From assembly GCA_003445035.1 (NCBI GenBank), contig DLVV01000409.1:2065-7818 (forward strand): a stretch of 5,754 bases of DNA, in the 5' to 3' direction. This document shows, in pieces, positions 1 through 5,754 of this stretch; the stretch's first letter is position 1, and every line of letters starts with the position of its first letter. The notes beneath the pieces are model-generated. The model ran no database searches. It was not told where the DNA came from and saw nothing but the letters and a program-made list of their open reading frames with translations. The position numbers were made by a program, and so were the translations under genes. The stretch comes from Planctomycetaceae bacterium (GTDB lineage Bacteria; Planctomycetota; Planctomycetia; Planctomycetales; Planctomycetaceae).

Positions 1-2638
1 CATCGGCAGGATCTTTCTCCAGTGCGGCCTCGATCCGCACCACAAGCGCCTCCCGCTGTTCGAATGCGGTCAGTCCCTCCGGACCCAGTGCCAACACCAA
101 CCCCCGGGACATCACCAGGTTTCCCAGCACCGGCCCCCCTTCCGACGACTCCGGCAAATAGGTCCGGCTAGCCACTTTGCCGTCGGAGAGGGCCAGCGTG
201 CAGATCTGGCCTGACGAAAGAGGCAAGTGAAAGTGGTCATCGGTGGCCACACCACGACCGCACGGGCGGCCCACCGATGGTTGCAGTTTGTGAGTCCAGG
301 TGGCTTTTCCGTCGGCGATGTCGAAGGCCGCGACCGAGTCCGCTCCGACCAGCACCAGCCGGTCAGCAAAGCCTCCGGCCACATAAAGGAAGGATTCCTT
401 CTTTTTCTTCCAGAGCAACCGTCCGGTGTAGAGATCCAGGCAGTTCAGCACAGGTTCGGCGTGCGGGGTGAACACGACCCGGTCACCGCAGATCACCGGC
501 GGTGCAGCGGCCCACCCCGAGGCCATCCGGGCTCCGGGAGTGTACCCCCCGGGAACTCCCACCCTCATCATGCCAGGCCCTCCCGATTGGGACTCCGGCT
601 GTGGGCGGGCGTAGCGATGGGCCCAGAGAATTCTCCGGCTCGAGCATTCGACACCAACCAGCCATCCGACCGTCGTCGGACAGACGGCGACCCCGTCAGA
701 GACGGCCACATGGGACGAGGCCCAACGACGGTTGGGATCTCTCAGTGCCGGACCATCGACATAGGCAATCCTCCGGGACCAGACGGGTTGTCCCGTGGCC
801 GCTTCGAGCACGTGCAGCCTGACCTCGTTGTCCTGTTCGCCGACGACGTACAACTTGCCATCCTGTGGAGCCGGGGCCCCCAGAAAGCGGGTTCCCGCCA
901 ACGGCAGGTCGAAGGGCTCATCCATCTTGGCTCCGCCCACCTCCCAGCTGGGCCGGCCACTGACCAGGTCGAAAGCGGCCAGCGTGTTCCACTGACCGGG
1001 TTGCCTGGCACCGTTTCCGCCGAAGGGATTGAATCCACCGAATCGCATCGACGGCGGAGGATTCCGCAACAGCATCCCCTCCTGGACCAGGAACACCTGT
1101 CGACCGTCGCTCGAGGGAATGCCGTGGAGGGAGTGCTGAAACAGCAGGCCGGTCAGCGGGTGGTTCATCGCGGCCCCGTTGACGGGTCCAAAACGGACGT
1201 TGCCGACCCTGCCGCCGGCCATCACGGCCACCTGCGGAACGAACCCGCCCCCGATCACGCCGTTTCTCGACACGATCCCCCGGCGACCCACCATCAGGCT
1301 CTCCACGGCCACGTCCGGACGGGTTTCCCACAGCACCTGGCCGTTGTCGATGTCAATCACCTCGATCCCCCGGAGCGTGCGGAAGATCGCCTTGTTGCCG
1401 ACCACCAGCGGAACGAACGCCGGGATCATCGATTGTCCGAGATCCCCGAGGTCTTCGACCAGTTCACGAACCACCGCGGCGACCGCATGGCGATGGGTCA
1501 TGCGGCGGTGCCACCGCGAGAGCAACAGCGGAGATCCGCCGTCGGCACGACCCCGTCGGCCGGGACTGCCAAAGAAAACCGGCCAGTCCCGCAACACCGG
1601 CTCGGGAAGTATCGCCGGCCGCGCCGGACCCAGCCACTGGTCACGGCCCACTTCGCGACCACCCGGCAAAGTCAGACGACCAGCGTTGGACAGGCCAGCC
1701 AGCATGGCCTTGACCCGTTCGGGTTGTCCCACGCGATGGAAGACCCATGCGGCTTTCAATCGCCACGGGGTCGCCGATGCCACCGGATCGCTCGCCTCCA
1801 GCAAACGGTCCAACCAGAATGCCGCCAGGCCCAGGCGACCACGGTCAACGTGGCGAGACGCAAGACGATTGGCCGCCTGGCGACCGGCTGCCGTATGAAA
1901 GAACCGATCAGCCACCTCGACCATCTCCGACTCGCCGCCGGATGCCTCGGCCTCCTCCAGCCGCTTGGCCGCCTCGGCACCAAACCGCGTCCGAAATGTC
2001 TCGCGGAACGACTCGGGCAGTTCCCCCAGCAGCCGGTTCGCCTCATCGCGAACCGTGATCCACCTCCCCTGCTGGCCGCGGAACAACGAATCGGCCTCGA
2101 ACTTTGCTCCCGCTGGAGGATTGAGCAACACCGAAACCGCTTCCAGAACCTTGGCGTGCTGGTCGGCCTTCATCCAATCGTGAGCCTGCCGCAACAGCTT
2201 GGCCTGGCGTGGGTCCTGGGGCGCCAGAAGGTCAACTCGATCCCGTGCCGTGGGATCACCGTTGCCTACGGGTTTCTTGGGTTTCTTGGGTTTCTTGAGG
2301 TTCGCCGGCGGAAAACCCCGGGGGACCGGAGGCCTGGGTTTGCCTGCGGCCGGACGCCCGCCAAAGACCTGTCTCAGCATCCGCTGAACAGCCTCTGCCG
2401 CCGCCCGCTTGGCGGCTTCCTGGGGAGTCTCGTTCTTGGCCGTCGACTTCTTCTTGCCAGGCTTGGGCGTCACCGCCTGCTTGGCCGCCGCTTTTCCGGC
2501 CACAGGTTTCTTTTTCACCGTCGGCTTGGCCGTTTTCTGCTGCGCGGCGCTGTGATCGACGATGCCACCAAACGAGACAGCGGCAACCAGCAACGCGGCC
2601 AGCCCGCGCAATCTGTTCGACGAAGAGAAACGGAACAT
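1..2638 (-). CDS. Secreted PQQ-like (BamB-like) beta-propeller repeat protein, 3' end outside window
   Basis: The first 879 codons are open in this frame and run off base 1, so the C-terminus is missing. Residues 1-33 look like a signal peptide: arginines at 3, 9 and 11, a hydrophobic core at 13-27 (LAALLVAAVSFGGIV) and a likely cut after SAA at 30-32, so the protein should be exported. Residues 34-135 are a Lys/Ala/Pro-rich, probably disordered linker. Residues 140-345 are helical and may hold TPR-like repeats. From WPVFFGSPGRRGR (352-364), propeller strands with the 'D..tG..lW' signature recur near 415-439, 550-567, 592-623, 647-675, 717-745, 758-784 and 799-826. Residues 862-879 (ALVVRIEAALEKDPAD) look like the start of a helical or TPR region. 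PQQ-type propellers occur in quinoprotein dehydrogenases and in BamB-like scaffolds; I see no dehydrogenase active-site signature, so substrate and function are unknown. An in-frame ATG nine codons upstream (2665) is possible, but 2638 gives the more typical signal peptide and fits the promoter candidate. Confidence 0.9.
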   Translation of the reverse strand, partial: MFRFSSSNRLRGLAALLVAAVSFGGIVDHSAAQQKTAKPTVKKKPVAGKAAAKQAVTPKPGKKKSTAKNETPQEAAKRAAAEAVQRMLRQVFGGRPAAGKPRPPVPRGFPPANLKKPKKPKKPVGNGDPTARDRVDLLAPQDPRQAKLLRQAHDWMKADQHAKVLEAVSVLLNPPAGAKFEADSLFRGQQGRWITVRDEANRLLGELPESFRETFRTRFGAEAAKRLEEAEASGGESEMVEVADRFFHTAAGRQAANRLASRHVDRGRLGLAAFWLDRLLEASDPVASATPWRLKAAWVFHRVGQPERVKAMLAGLSNAGRLTLPGGREVGRDQWLGPARPAILPEPVLRDWPVFFGSPGRRGRADGGSPLLLSRWHRRMTHRHAVAAVVRELVEDLGDLGQSMIPAFVPLVVGNKAIFRTLRGIEVIDIDNGQVLWETRPDVAVESLMVGRRGIVSRNGVIGGGFVPQVAVMAGGRVGNVRFGPVNGAAMNHPLTGLLFQHSLHGIPSSDGRQVFLVQEGMLLRNPPPSMRFGGFNPFGGNGARQPGQWNTLAAFDLVSGRPSWEVGGAKMDEPFDLPLAGTRFLGAPAPQDGKLYVVGEQDNEVRLHVLEAATGQPVWSRRIAYVDGPALRDPNRRWASSHVAVSDGVAVCPTTVGWLVGVECSSRRILWAHRYARPQPESQSGGPGMMRVGVPGGYTPGARMASGWAAAPPVICGDRVVFTPHAEPVLNCLDLYTGRLLWKKKKESFLYVAGGFADRLVLVGADSVAAFDIADGKATWTHKLQPSVGRPCGRGVATDDHFHLPLSSGQICTLALSDGKVASRTYLPESSEGGPVLGNLVMSRGLVLALGPEGLTAFEQREALVVRIEAALEKDPAD
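2270..2296 (-). repeat. Three perfect 9-bp tandem repeats encoding (KKP)x3
   Basis: On the plus strand the unit gggtttctt occurs three times without a mismatch. On the coding strand this is AAG AAA CCC, giving KKPKKPKKP at residues 115-123 of the beta-propeller protein, inside its low-complexity linker. The unit is a whole number of codons, so copy-number change would lengthen or shorten the linker without breaking the frame. Confidence 0.85.
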
Positions 2639-2683
2639 GTGTGCCACGGTTCCAGGGAAGAACATCGAGTCGGTGATGCGTCC

Positions 2684-2689
2684 AGTATA
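2684..2689 (-). promoter_or_regulatory. Candidate -10 element (TATACT) for the beta-propeller gene
   Basis: Read on the minus strand, TATACT matches the sigma-70 -10 consensus at five of six positions and lies in the 177-nt gap upstream of the gene. A transcript would start near 2677, leaving a leader of about 39 nt before the ATG at 2638 and only about 12 nt before the alternative ATG at 2665. I see no good -35 hexamer at 16-18 nt, so the call rests on the -10 alone. The same gap shows no convincing intrinsic terminator for the gene upstream of it. Confidence 0.35.
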
Positions 2690-2815
2690 CCCGCCATCGA
2701 AGGACGGTCCCACCAGGCGAATAGAACCCACGCAAGGTTTTGTCCGGTGTCGCCGCACAGGAGTGATCCGGCCAACGCGGGGTCGATCGGACACGTGACG
2801 GTCCCGGACACAGCC

Positions 2816-3679
2816 TCAAGCCGTCGCCGGCCCCTTGCGACGGAGGTTCTTGCTCTCCCGTCGCCGCTTGTTGCGACACATGCGACAGATGCGTCCGAGA
2901 TAACGACGCCGGCCCACAGCCGTCTGCTTTTCGTAGAGCACGTAGAACGGCTCGACCGCCGGCCACCGCCTGTTGCAGTCCCGACAGGCACGAACGGCCA
3001 GCGACTTTCCACGTGAACGAGTTCGGCTGCGGCGACGGCGGGCCAGTTCCCGCAGTTCCGACTCCTGGTAATCACGGTACTCGTCCCACCGCTTCTGGCT
3101 GGCTTCTAACGCCTTCTTCGACACCCGTCGCTGCTTGGCCTTGGAGAACGGCATCCGCATCACCTCGGCCCACGACCGCTTGACCCCCAGCTTCTGCAGG
3201 TGGTAGACGACGCGGCGGCGGGTCACCAATGGCGTGTTCTCGCGGTTCCACAACAGGGCAATCTGTTCGGGAGTGCACCGCGACGCATGAGCCAGCAGAA
3301 AGGTGTAGAAGCGATCGAGTTGGGTGGCCGACAACCGGACCGCATCGCGGGCCCGGCGAGACCGGCCACCGTCGATCAGCTTCAGCCGGCCCAGCTTCTT
3401 CTGCACGGCGTTGCGAGAATACCCGGCCAGGACCTCCGGGTCGGCGGAAAGCCGCGCCGCCGTCCAGCCCTCGCTGATCAGTCGCTTGAGCTGCGACTCG
3501 GCTTCAGCAGTCCAACGCTTACGCGGAATGCCGTCACCGACAAAATCCAACCGCGCAGCCTTATTCTGGATCGCCGCCGGAGACCGGGAGCCGATCTGCA
3601 TCTCGCTGGCCGAGAGCCCCTGCGCCAGGAGACCCCGCAGCTGTTCGATTTCGTGTTCGGTCCAAAGTTGCCCCGGCAT
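2816..3679 (-). CDS. Basic multi-HTH DNA-binding protein with C-terminal CxxC...CxxC zinc motif
   Basis: A 287-residue protein whose exact family I do not recognise. Residues 5-44 (LWTEHEIEQL... to RSPAAIQNKAARL) and 56-101 (RWTAEAESQL... to YSRNAVQKKLGRLKL) are two similar helix-turn-helix units. Their 'WT..E...L..L...G.SA' opening and 'R..AV..K..RL.L' ending match the N-terminal DNA-binding part of GcrA-like and Myb/SANT-like proteins. Residues 117-166 form a third helical segment with 'TPEQIALLWNRE' and 'RRRVVYHLQKLG', again HTH-like. Residues 180-228 are very rich in Arg/Lys. Four cysteines follow as C232-x2-C235 and C265-x2-C268 with WP and FY between them, the layout of a small zinc-binding finger common beside phage and HNH-type proteins. 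No HNH histidines or other catalytic residues are visible. No signal peptide or membrane segment is seen, so it should be cytoplasmic. DNA binding is well supported; the target is unknown. The ATG at 3679 leaves MPGQ just before the first domain. An in-frame ATG at 3757 would add 26 residues of no recognisable domain and lies inside a promoter candidate. The open frame continues further upstream across rplY, but only as its antisense shadow. Confidence 0.82.
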   Translation of the reverse strand: MPGQLWTEHEIEQLRGLLAQGLSASEMQIGSRSPAAIQNKAARLDFVGDGIPRKRWTAEAESQLKRLISEGWTAARLSADPEVLAGYSRNAVQKKLGRLKLIDGGRSRRARDAVRLSATQLDRFYTFLLAHASRCTPEQIALLWNRENTPLVTRRRVVYHLQKLGVKRSWAEVMRMPFSKAKQRRVSKKALEASQKRWDEYRDYQESELRELARRRRSRTRSRGKSLAVRACRDCNRRWPAVEPFYVLYEKQTAVGRRRYLGRICRMCRNKRRRESKNLRRKGPATA

Positions 3680-3755
3680 CCCTCTCGCCCGCGTCTCGAC
3701 CGTCGTCAGTGACCGTTGAAGTTTCTGCTTCCAGCAGCTATCTTGACGCGCCTGC

Positions 3756-3784
3756 ATAGTAACGAGCGGAGGGGAGTTTCCCAA
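3756..3784 (-). promoter_or_regulatory. Candidate promoter for the zinc/HTH gene
   Basis: On the minus strand TTGGGA (3784-3779) and TACTAT (3761-3756) are separated by 17 nt. Each matches four of six sigma-70 consensus positions. Transcription would begin near 3749, about 70 nt before the ATG at 3679. The -10 box overlaps the alternative ATG at 3757, which argues against that longer start if the promoter is real. The matches are moderate and by eye. Confidence 0.3.
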
Positions 3785-3896
3785 ACGAACCGATCGAATT
3801 CGGTTGATCCATCCGCGAAATTCTCCATGAAACCGCCCGCGAGAGATTCCGGCCCAGTGCCGCTCTGCTCGCCTTGAACTCTCCCTGGCACGCACT

Positions 3897-3908
3897 CGGA
3901 TTTTTCCG
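3897..3908 (+). promoter_or_regulatory. Small hairpin immediately upstream of the rplY start codon
   Basis: CGGA (3897-3900) can pair with TCCG (3905-3908) around a TTTT loop, ending two bases before the rplY ATG. The only GGA that could serve as a weak ribosome binding site (3898-3900) lies inside the stem. With four base pairs the hairpin is weak and may have no role. The rest of the 231-nt divergent region (3680-3910) holds the minus-strand promoter candidate and a 16-codon open frame at 3827-3877 with no other support; I see no good plus-strand promoter. Confidence 0.25.
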
Positions 3909-3910
3909 CC

Positions 3911-4576
3911 ATGTCCAGCAACGTGCAGATTGAACTGATCGGCCGCACCGACGAAGAGACCGGATCGGTAGCCTGTGAGCGGCTTCGTGCCGCCGGACAA
4001 ACCCCCGGAGTCCTCTACGGGAACCAAAACGACACGGTCTCGGTCAAGATCGAGACCGGATCGCTGCGTCCGCTGATCGACCGGGGCATCCGTGTGCTTG
4101 ACGTGGCGATCGACGGCGAGACCCAGAAGGTGATGTTCCGTGAGGTCCAGTGGAACACGTTCGGCACGCACGTGCATCACTTCGACCTGTTGAGAATCGA
4201 TGCCGACCAGCGGATCGAGGTCGAAGTGCCGGTCGAGTTGCGGGGCACAGCTCCCGGCACCAACAGCGGTGGACAACTGGAACAACCCCTGCACACGGTC
4301 CGGGTCAATTGCTCGGCGAACGAGGTCCCCGAAAGGCTGATGATCCGAATCAATCATCTCGAGATCGGAGATTCGATCACCGTCGCCGACCTCGACCTCG
4401 AGGGTGACACCGAAGCAACACTCGACCCGACGACGGTGATCGCGCGGGTGGTGGAGATCCGCGAAGATCTCGAAGAGGAAATCGGCGAAGAGGGCGAGTT
4501 GGAACCCGGGCTGATCGAGCCGGAAGTCATCGGCCGCGCAGCGGACGACGACGACGGCGACGGCGACGACGAGTAA
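3911..4576 (+). CDS. rplY: 50S ribosomal protein bL25, CTC (long) type
   Basis: A 221-residue protein of the long bL25/Ctc family, which binds 5S rRNA on the large ribosomal subunit; the short E. coli L25 is about 94 residues. The N-terminal RNA-binding domain (1-95) shows the family pattern: RLRAAGQTPGVLYG (24-37) and FREVQWNTFGTHVHHFDLLRI (76-96). The C-terminal TL5-like beta domain (about 101-185) shows VEVPVELRGTAPGTNSGG, VNCSANEVPE and INHLEIGDSITVADLDL. Residues 186-221 form a strongly acidic tail that ends in DDDDGDGDDE, coded by a GAC-rich run from 4544. The ATG fits the usual family start, and no strong Shine-Dalgarno precedes it. It lies 6 nt ahead of pth, a common pairing that suggests one transcript. 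In many bacteria prs lies just upstream; here a divergent zinc/HTH gene does. Confidence 0.97.
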   Translation: MSSNVQIELIGRTDEETGSVACERLRAAGQTPGVLYGNQNDTVSVKIETGSLRPLIDRGIRVLDVAIDGETQKVMFREVQWNTFGTHVHHFDLLRIDADQRIEVEVPVELRGTAPGTNSGGQLEQPLHTVRVNCSANEVPERLMIRINHLEIGDSITVADLDLEGDTEATLDPTTVIARVVEIREDLEEEIGEEGELEPGLIEPEVIGRAADDDDGDGDDE

Positions 4577-4582
4577 CCGGCC

Positions 4583-5182
4583 ATGAAGGTCATCGTGGGC
4601 TTGGGCAATCCTGGTCCCCGCTACCGCCGCACTCGCCACAACGTCGGTTTCGACGTGCTCCAGGAACTTGGACGCCGCTTCGGACCGATCCCGACCCGAA
4701 CCCGCTTTGATGCCGAGATCGGCGAGTTGACCATTGCCGAGACCCGTCTGCTGCTGGTGGCGCCGCAGACCTTCATGAACAACAGCGGCCGCACCGTCGG
4801 ACCACTGCTGGACTTCTACAAGCTCGACCACTCCGAAGTCCTGGTCGTCTGTGATGACCTGAACCTGCCACTCGGCCGACTGCGGCTCAGAGAACGCGGT
4901 TCAGCAGGAGGTCAGAAAGGGCTGGCCGACATCCTGAAACGGCTCGGCACCCAGGAGGTGCCCCGGTTGCGGATCGGCATCGGGCAACCGCCGCCACGGT
5001 TCGACGCCTCCGATTTCGTGCTTGGACGATTCACCCAGGAAGAACAGATCCTGATCGAGACGGCAGTGGCCGAAGCCGTCGAGGGTGCACTTCTCTGGGC
5101 CCAACAGGGGCCGGCTGCGGCCATGAATCGACTCAACCCATCAGCCCTTCCCGATGAAGACGCGGGCGGCAGCAACGAGTGA
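4583..5182 (+). CDS. pth: Peptidyl-tRNA hydrolase
   Basis: A 199-residue cytoplasmic enzyme that cleaves the ester bond of peptidyl-tRNAs released from stalled ribosomes, freeing tRNA for reuse. Length is normal for bacterial Pth (about 185-205). Visible motifs: VGLGNPG (5-11) with Asn9; RHNVGF (18-23) with catalytic His19; PQTFMNNSG (61-69) with Asn66; VVCDDLNLPLG (88-98) with Asp91, the residue that activates the catalytic histidine; GSAGGQKGLADI (106-117); and RLRIGIGQP (128-136). These positions correspond to Asn10, His20, Asn68 and Asp93 of the E. coli enzyme. In the GG(H)(N)G motif, Gln111-Lys112 replace the more usual His-Asn, the Asn being a substrate-contacting residue in E. coli (Asn114). 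The start lies 6 nt after the rplY stop without a clear ribosome binding site, so translation may be coupled to rplY. The tail after residue 187 is acidic and variable. Confidence 0.98.
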   Translation: MKVIVGLGNPGPRYRRTRHNVGFDVLQELGRRFGPIPTRTRFDAEIGELTIAETRLLLVAPQTFMNNSGRTVGPLLDFYKLDHSEVLVVCDDLNLPLGRLRLRERGSAGGQKGLADILKRLGTQEVPRLRIGIGQPPPRFDASDFVLGRFTQEEQILIETAVAEAVEGALLWAQQGPAAAMNRLNPSALPDEDAGGSNE

Positions 5183-5214
5183 ACCGGGCCTACCGGCTTC
5201 AACATTGCAAATCG

Positions 5215-5242
5215 CTGACGAGACGATACAACGGTGTAGACT
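5215..5242 (+). promoter_or_regulatory. Candidate promoter for rpsF
   Basis: CTGACG (5215-5220) and TAGACT (5237-5242) are separated by 16 nt, each matching four of six sigma-70 consensus positions. The start would be near 5249, giving a leader of about 137 nt before the rpsF GTG. It sits in the 203-nt gap after pth, a distance that makes a separate promoter plausible even if read-through from rplY-pth also occurs. No run of T after a hairpin is present to end the upstream transcript. Confidence 0.35.
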
Positions 5243-5277
5243 GCGTTTGGCCGCCCGGCCGTCAGGCTCTGCGTTAC

Positions 5278-5297
5278 GGCGGACCTCTCCGGTTGCC
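5278..5297 (+). promoter_or_regulatory. Possible hairpin in the rpsF leader
   Basis: GGCGGA (5278-5283) can pair with TCC (5288-5290) and GCC (5295-5297) around a CCTC loop, leaving a one-sided GGTT bulge; a simpler reading is CGGA/TCCG alone. A second small GGCC/GGCC pairing is possible at 5249-5260. rpsF leaders in many bacteria carry an S6:S18-binding autoregulatory RNA with a bulged CCG. I cannot match that motif here with confidence, so this is only a location for such an element. Confidence 0.25.
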
Positions 5298-5371
5298 ACT
5301 CGCAGGACCACTCCCAAGACCAATCGGCGAGCCTGGCTCTCTTACTTCCCGGCTCTCCCCGACCCCAGCCC

Positions 5372-5377
5372 AAGGAA
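5372..5377 (+). promoter_or_regulatory. Ribosome binding site of rpsF
   Basis: AAGGAA lies 8 nt before GTG at 5386. It is the clearest Shine-Dalgarno sequence in the window and decides the GTG start over the internal ATG at 5410, which would remove the first beta strand of bS6. Confidence 0.75.
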
Positions 5378-5385
5378 CGACACCC

Positions 5386-5754
5386 GTGGCGCAGAACTAC
5401 TATGAAGGCATGTTCCTGGTCGACAGCGGCAAGTTTGCCAACGATTCCGATGGAGTGATGAATCACGTCCGGGAGCTGCTCTCCAAAACCGGGGCCGCGA
5501 TCCGCGAGGACCGGGTCTGGATGGATGGCAAGCTGGCCTACCCCATCGACGGACGGCGCCGTGGAGTGCACTTCCTGGTCTACTTCCAGGGCGATGGAAA
5601 CGCGAACACCGAAATCGCACGGCAGGTGAGACTTTCCGACCTTGTGCTACGGCATATCGTGATCCGCCATCCCGAGATCATGTGGGACCGACTGGTGGCT
5701 GCCATCAGCGGAGGAATCGAGGACAGCGCGACGACTAAGACCACGACGACTGAG
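5386..5754 (+). CDS. rpsF: 30S ribosomal protein bS6, 3' end outside window
   Basis: The 123 visible codons cover the whole bS6 fold and part of a tail; no stop is reached before the window ends. bS6 is a small-subunit protein that pairs with bS18 on the platform and binds 16S rRNA. The ferredoxin-like fold can be followed: strand NYYEGMFLVDSG (4-15), helix around 21-34, strand and turn AIREDRVWMDGKLAYPIDG (38-56), strand GVHFLVYFQG (60-69), helix 75-84 and a last strand VLRHIVIRHPE (87-97). The WMDGKLAYPI segment corresponds to the family's 'W..r.LAYpI' signature. A Thr-rich tail, TTKTTTTE, starts at 116. GTG is the start, supported by AAGGAA 8 nt upstream. The form with 'YYEGMFLVDSG' and 'RVWMDGKLAYPI' resembles planctomycete bS6 as I remember it. 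ssb, rpsR and/or rplI would be the expected next genes. Confidence 0.95.
   Translation, partial: MAQNYYEGMFLVDSGKFANDSDGVMNHVRELLSKTGAAIREDRVWMDGKLAYPIDGRRRGVHFLVYFQGDGNANTEIARQVRLSDLVLRHIVIRHPEIMWDRLVAAISGGIEDSATTKTTTTE

Noticed and set aside
1179..1898. Plus-strand open frame of 239 codons
   Set aside because: Antisense to the beta-propeller gene, with Arg/Pro/Ser/Thr-rich low-complexity translation typical of a wrong frame in GC-rich DNA.
2788..2811. CGGACAC repeated twice near the zinc/HTH stop as a terminator or operator
   Set aside because: The copies are direct, not inverted, so they cannot form a terminator stem, and no T-run follows; too short to call an operator.
2256..2966. Minus-strand open frame of 236 codons across the gap between the two minus-strand genes
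   Set aside because: Overlaps both genes in a different frame; its translation has no domain and crosses the candidate promoter.
227..3016. Plus-strand open frame of 929 codons
   Set aside because: Its codons are exact reverse complements of the codons of the minus-strand beta-propeller gene. It stays open because that gene avoids TTA, CTA and TCA codons in this region, as GC-rich genomes do. Its translation shows no domain, while the minus strand gives a signal peptide and propeller repeats.
3827..3877. 16-codon open frame in the rplY upstream region as a leader peptide
   Set aside because: No ribosome binding site, no run of regulatory codons and no attenuator-like pairing; short frames of this size are expected by chance.
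3680..4831. Upstream extension of the zinc/HTH open frame on the minus strand, giving 671 codons in all
   Set aside because: The extra part runs antisense through rplY and the start of pth, which are certain genes. The recognisable protein begins near 3679.
4912..5571. Minus-strand open frame of 219 codons over pth and rpsF
   Set aside because: It is antisense to two well-supported genes and shows no recognisable motif.

Overview
This window reads as chromosomal DNA of a GC-rich bacterium, most likely a planctomycete (Pirellulales-like). The clues are a large secreted PQQ-type beta-propeller protein with a Lys/Ala/Pro-rich N-terminal linker, a bL25 (CTC type) - Pth - bS6 gene order, a bS6 of the 'YYEGMFLVDSG' type, and a scarcity of Shine-Dalgarno sites. 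The lineage is inferred from protein style, not from a marker search.

Layout. Minus strand, 1-2638: the first 879 codons of a PQQ-like/BamB-like beta-propeller protein whose C-terminus lies beyond base 1. Minus strand, 2816-3679: a 287-residue basic DNA-binding protein with two GcrA/Myb-like helix-turn-helix units, a third helical segment and a C-terminal four-cysteine zinc-binding motif. A 231-nt divergent intergenic region (3680-3910) separates it from the plus-strand genes: rplY (3911-4576), pth (4583-5182, 6 nt after rplY) and rpsF (5386-5754, running off the right edge). A 203-nt leader lies before rpsF and holds a candidate promoter, small hairpins and a clear ribosome binding site.

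How the genes fit together. rplY, pth and rpsF are housekeeping translation genes: a 5S-rRNA-binding protein of the large subunit, peptidyl-tRNA recycling and a small-subunit protein. rplY and pth look co-transcribed; rpsF probably also has its own promoter and may start the usual rpsF-ssb-rpsR/rplI block beyond the window. The beta-propeller protein is an export-targeted accessory protein. The zinc/HTH protein is the least familiar gene; it shares its upstream region with rplY, but nothing shows that it regulates it.

No mobile element, CRISPR array, tRNA or rRNA was seen, and I found no clear evidence of a novel multi-gene system. The points most worth a second look are the domain architecture of the zinc/HTH protein and the rpsF leader.
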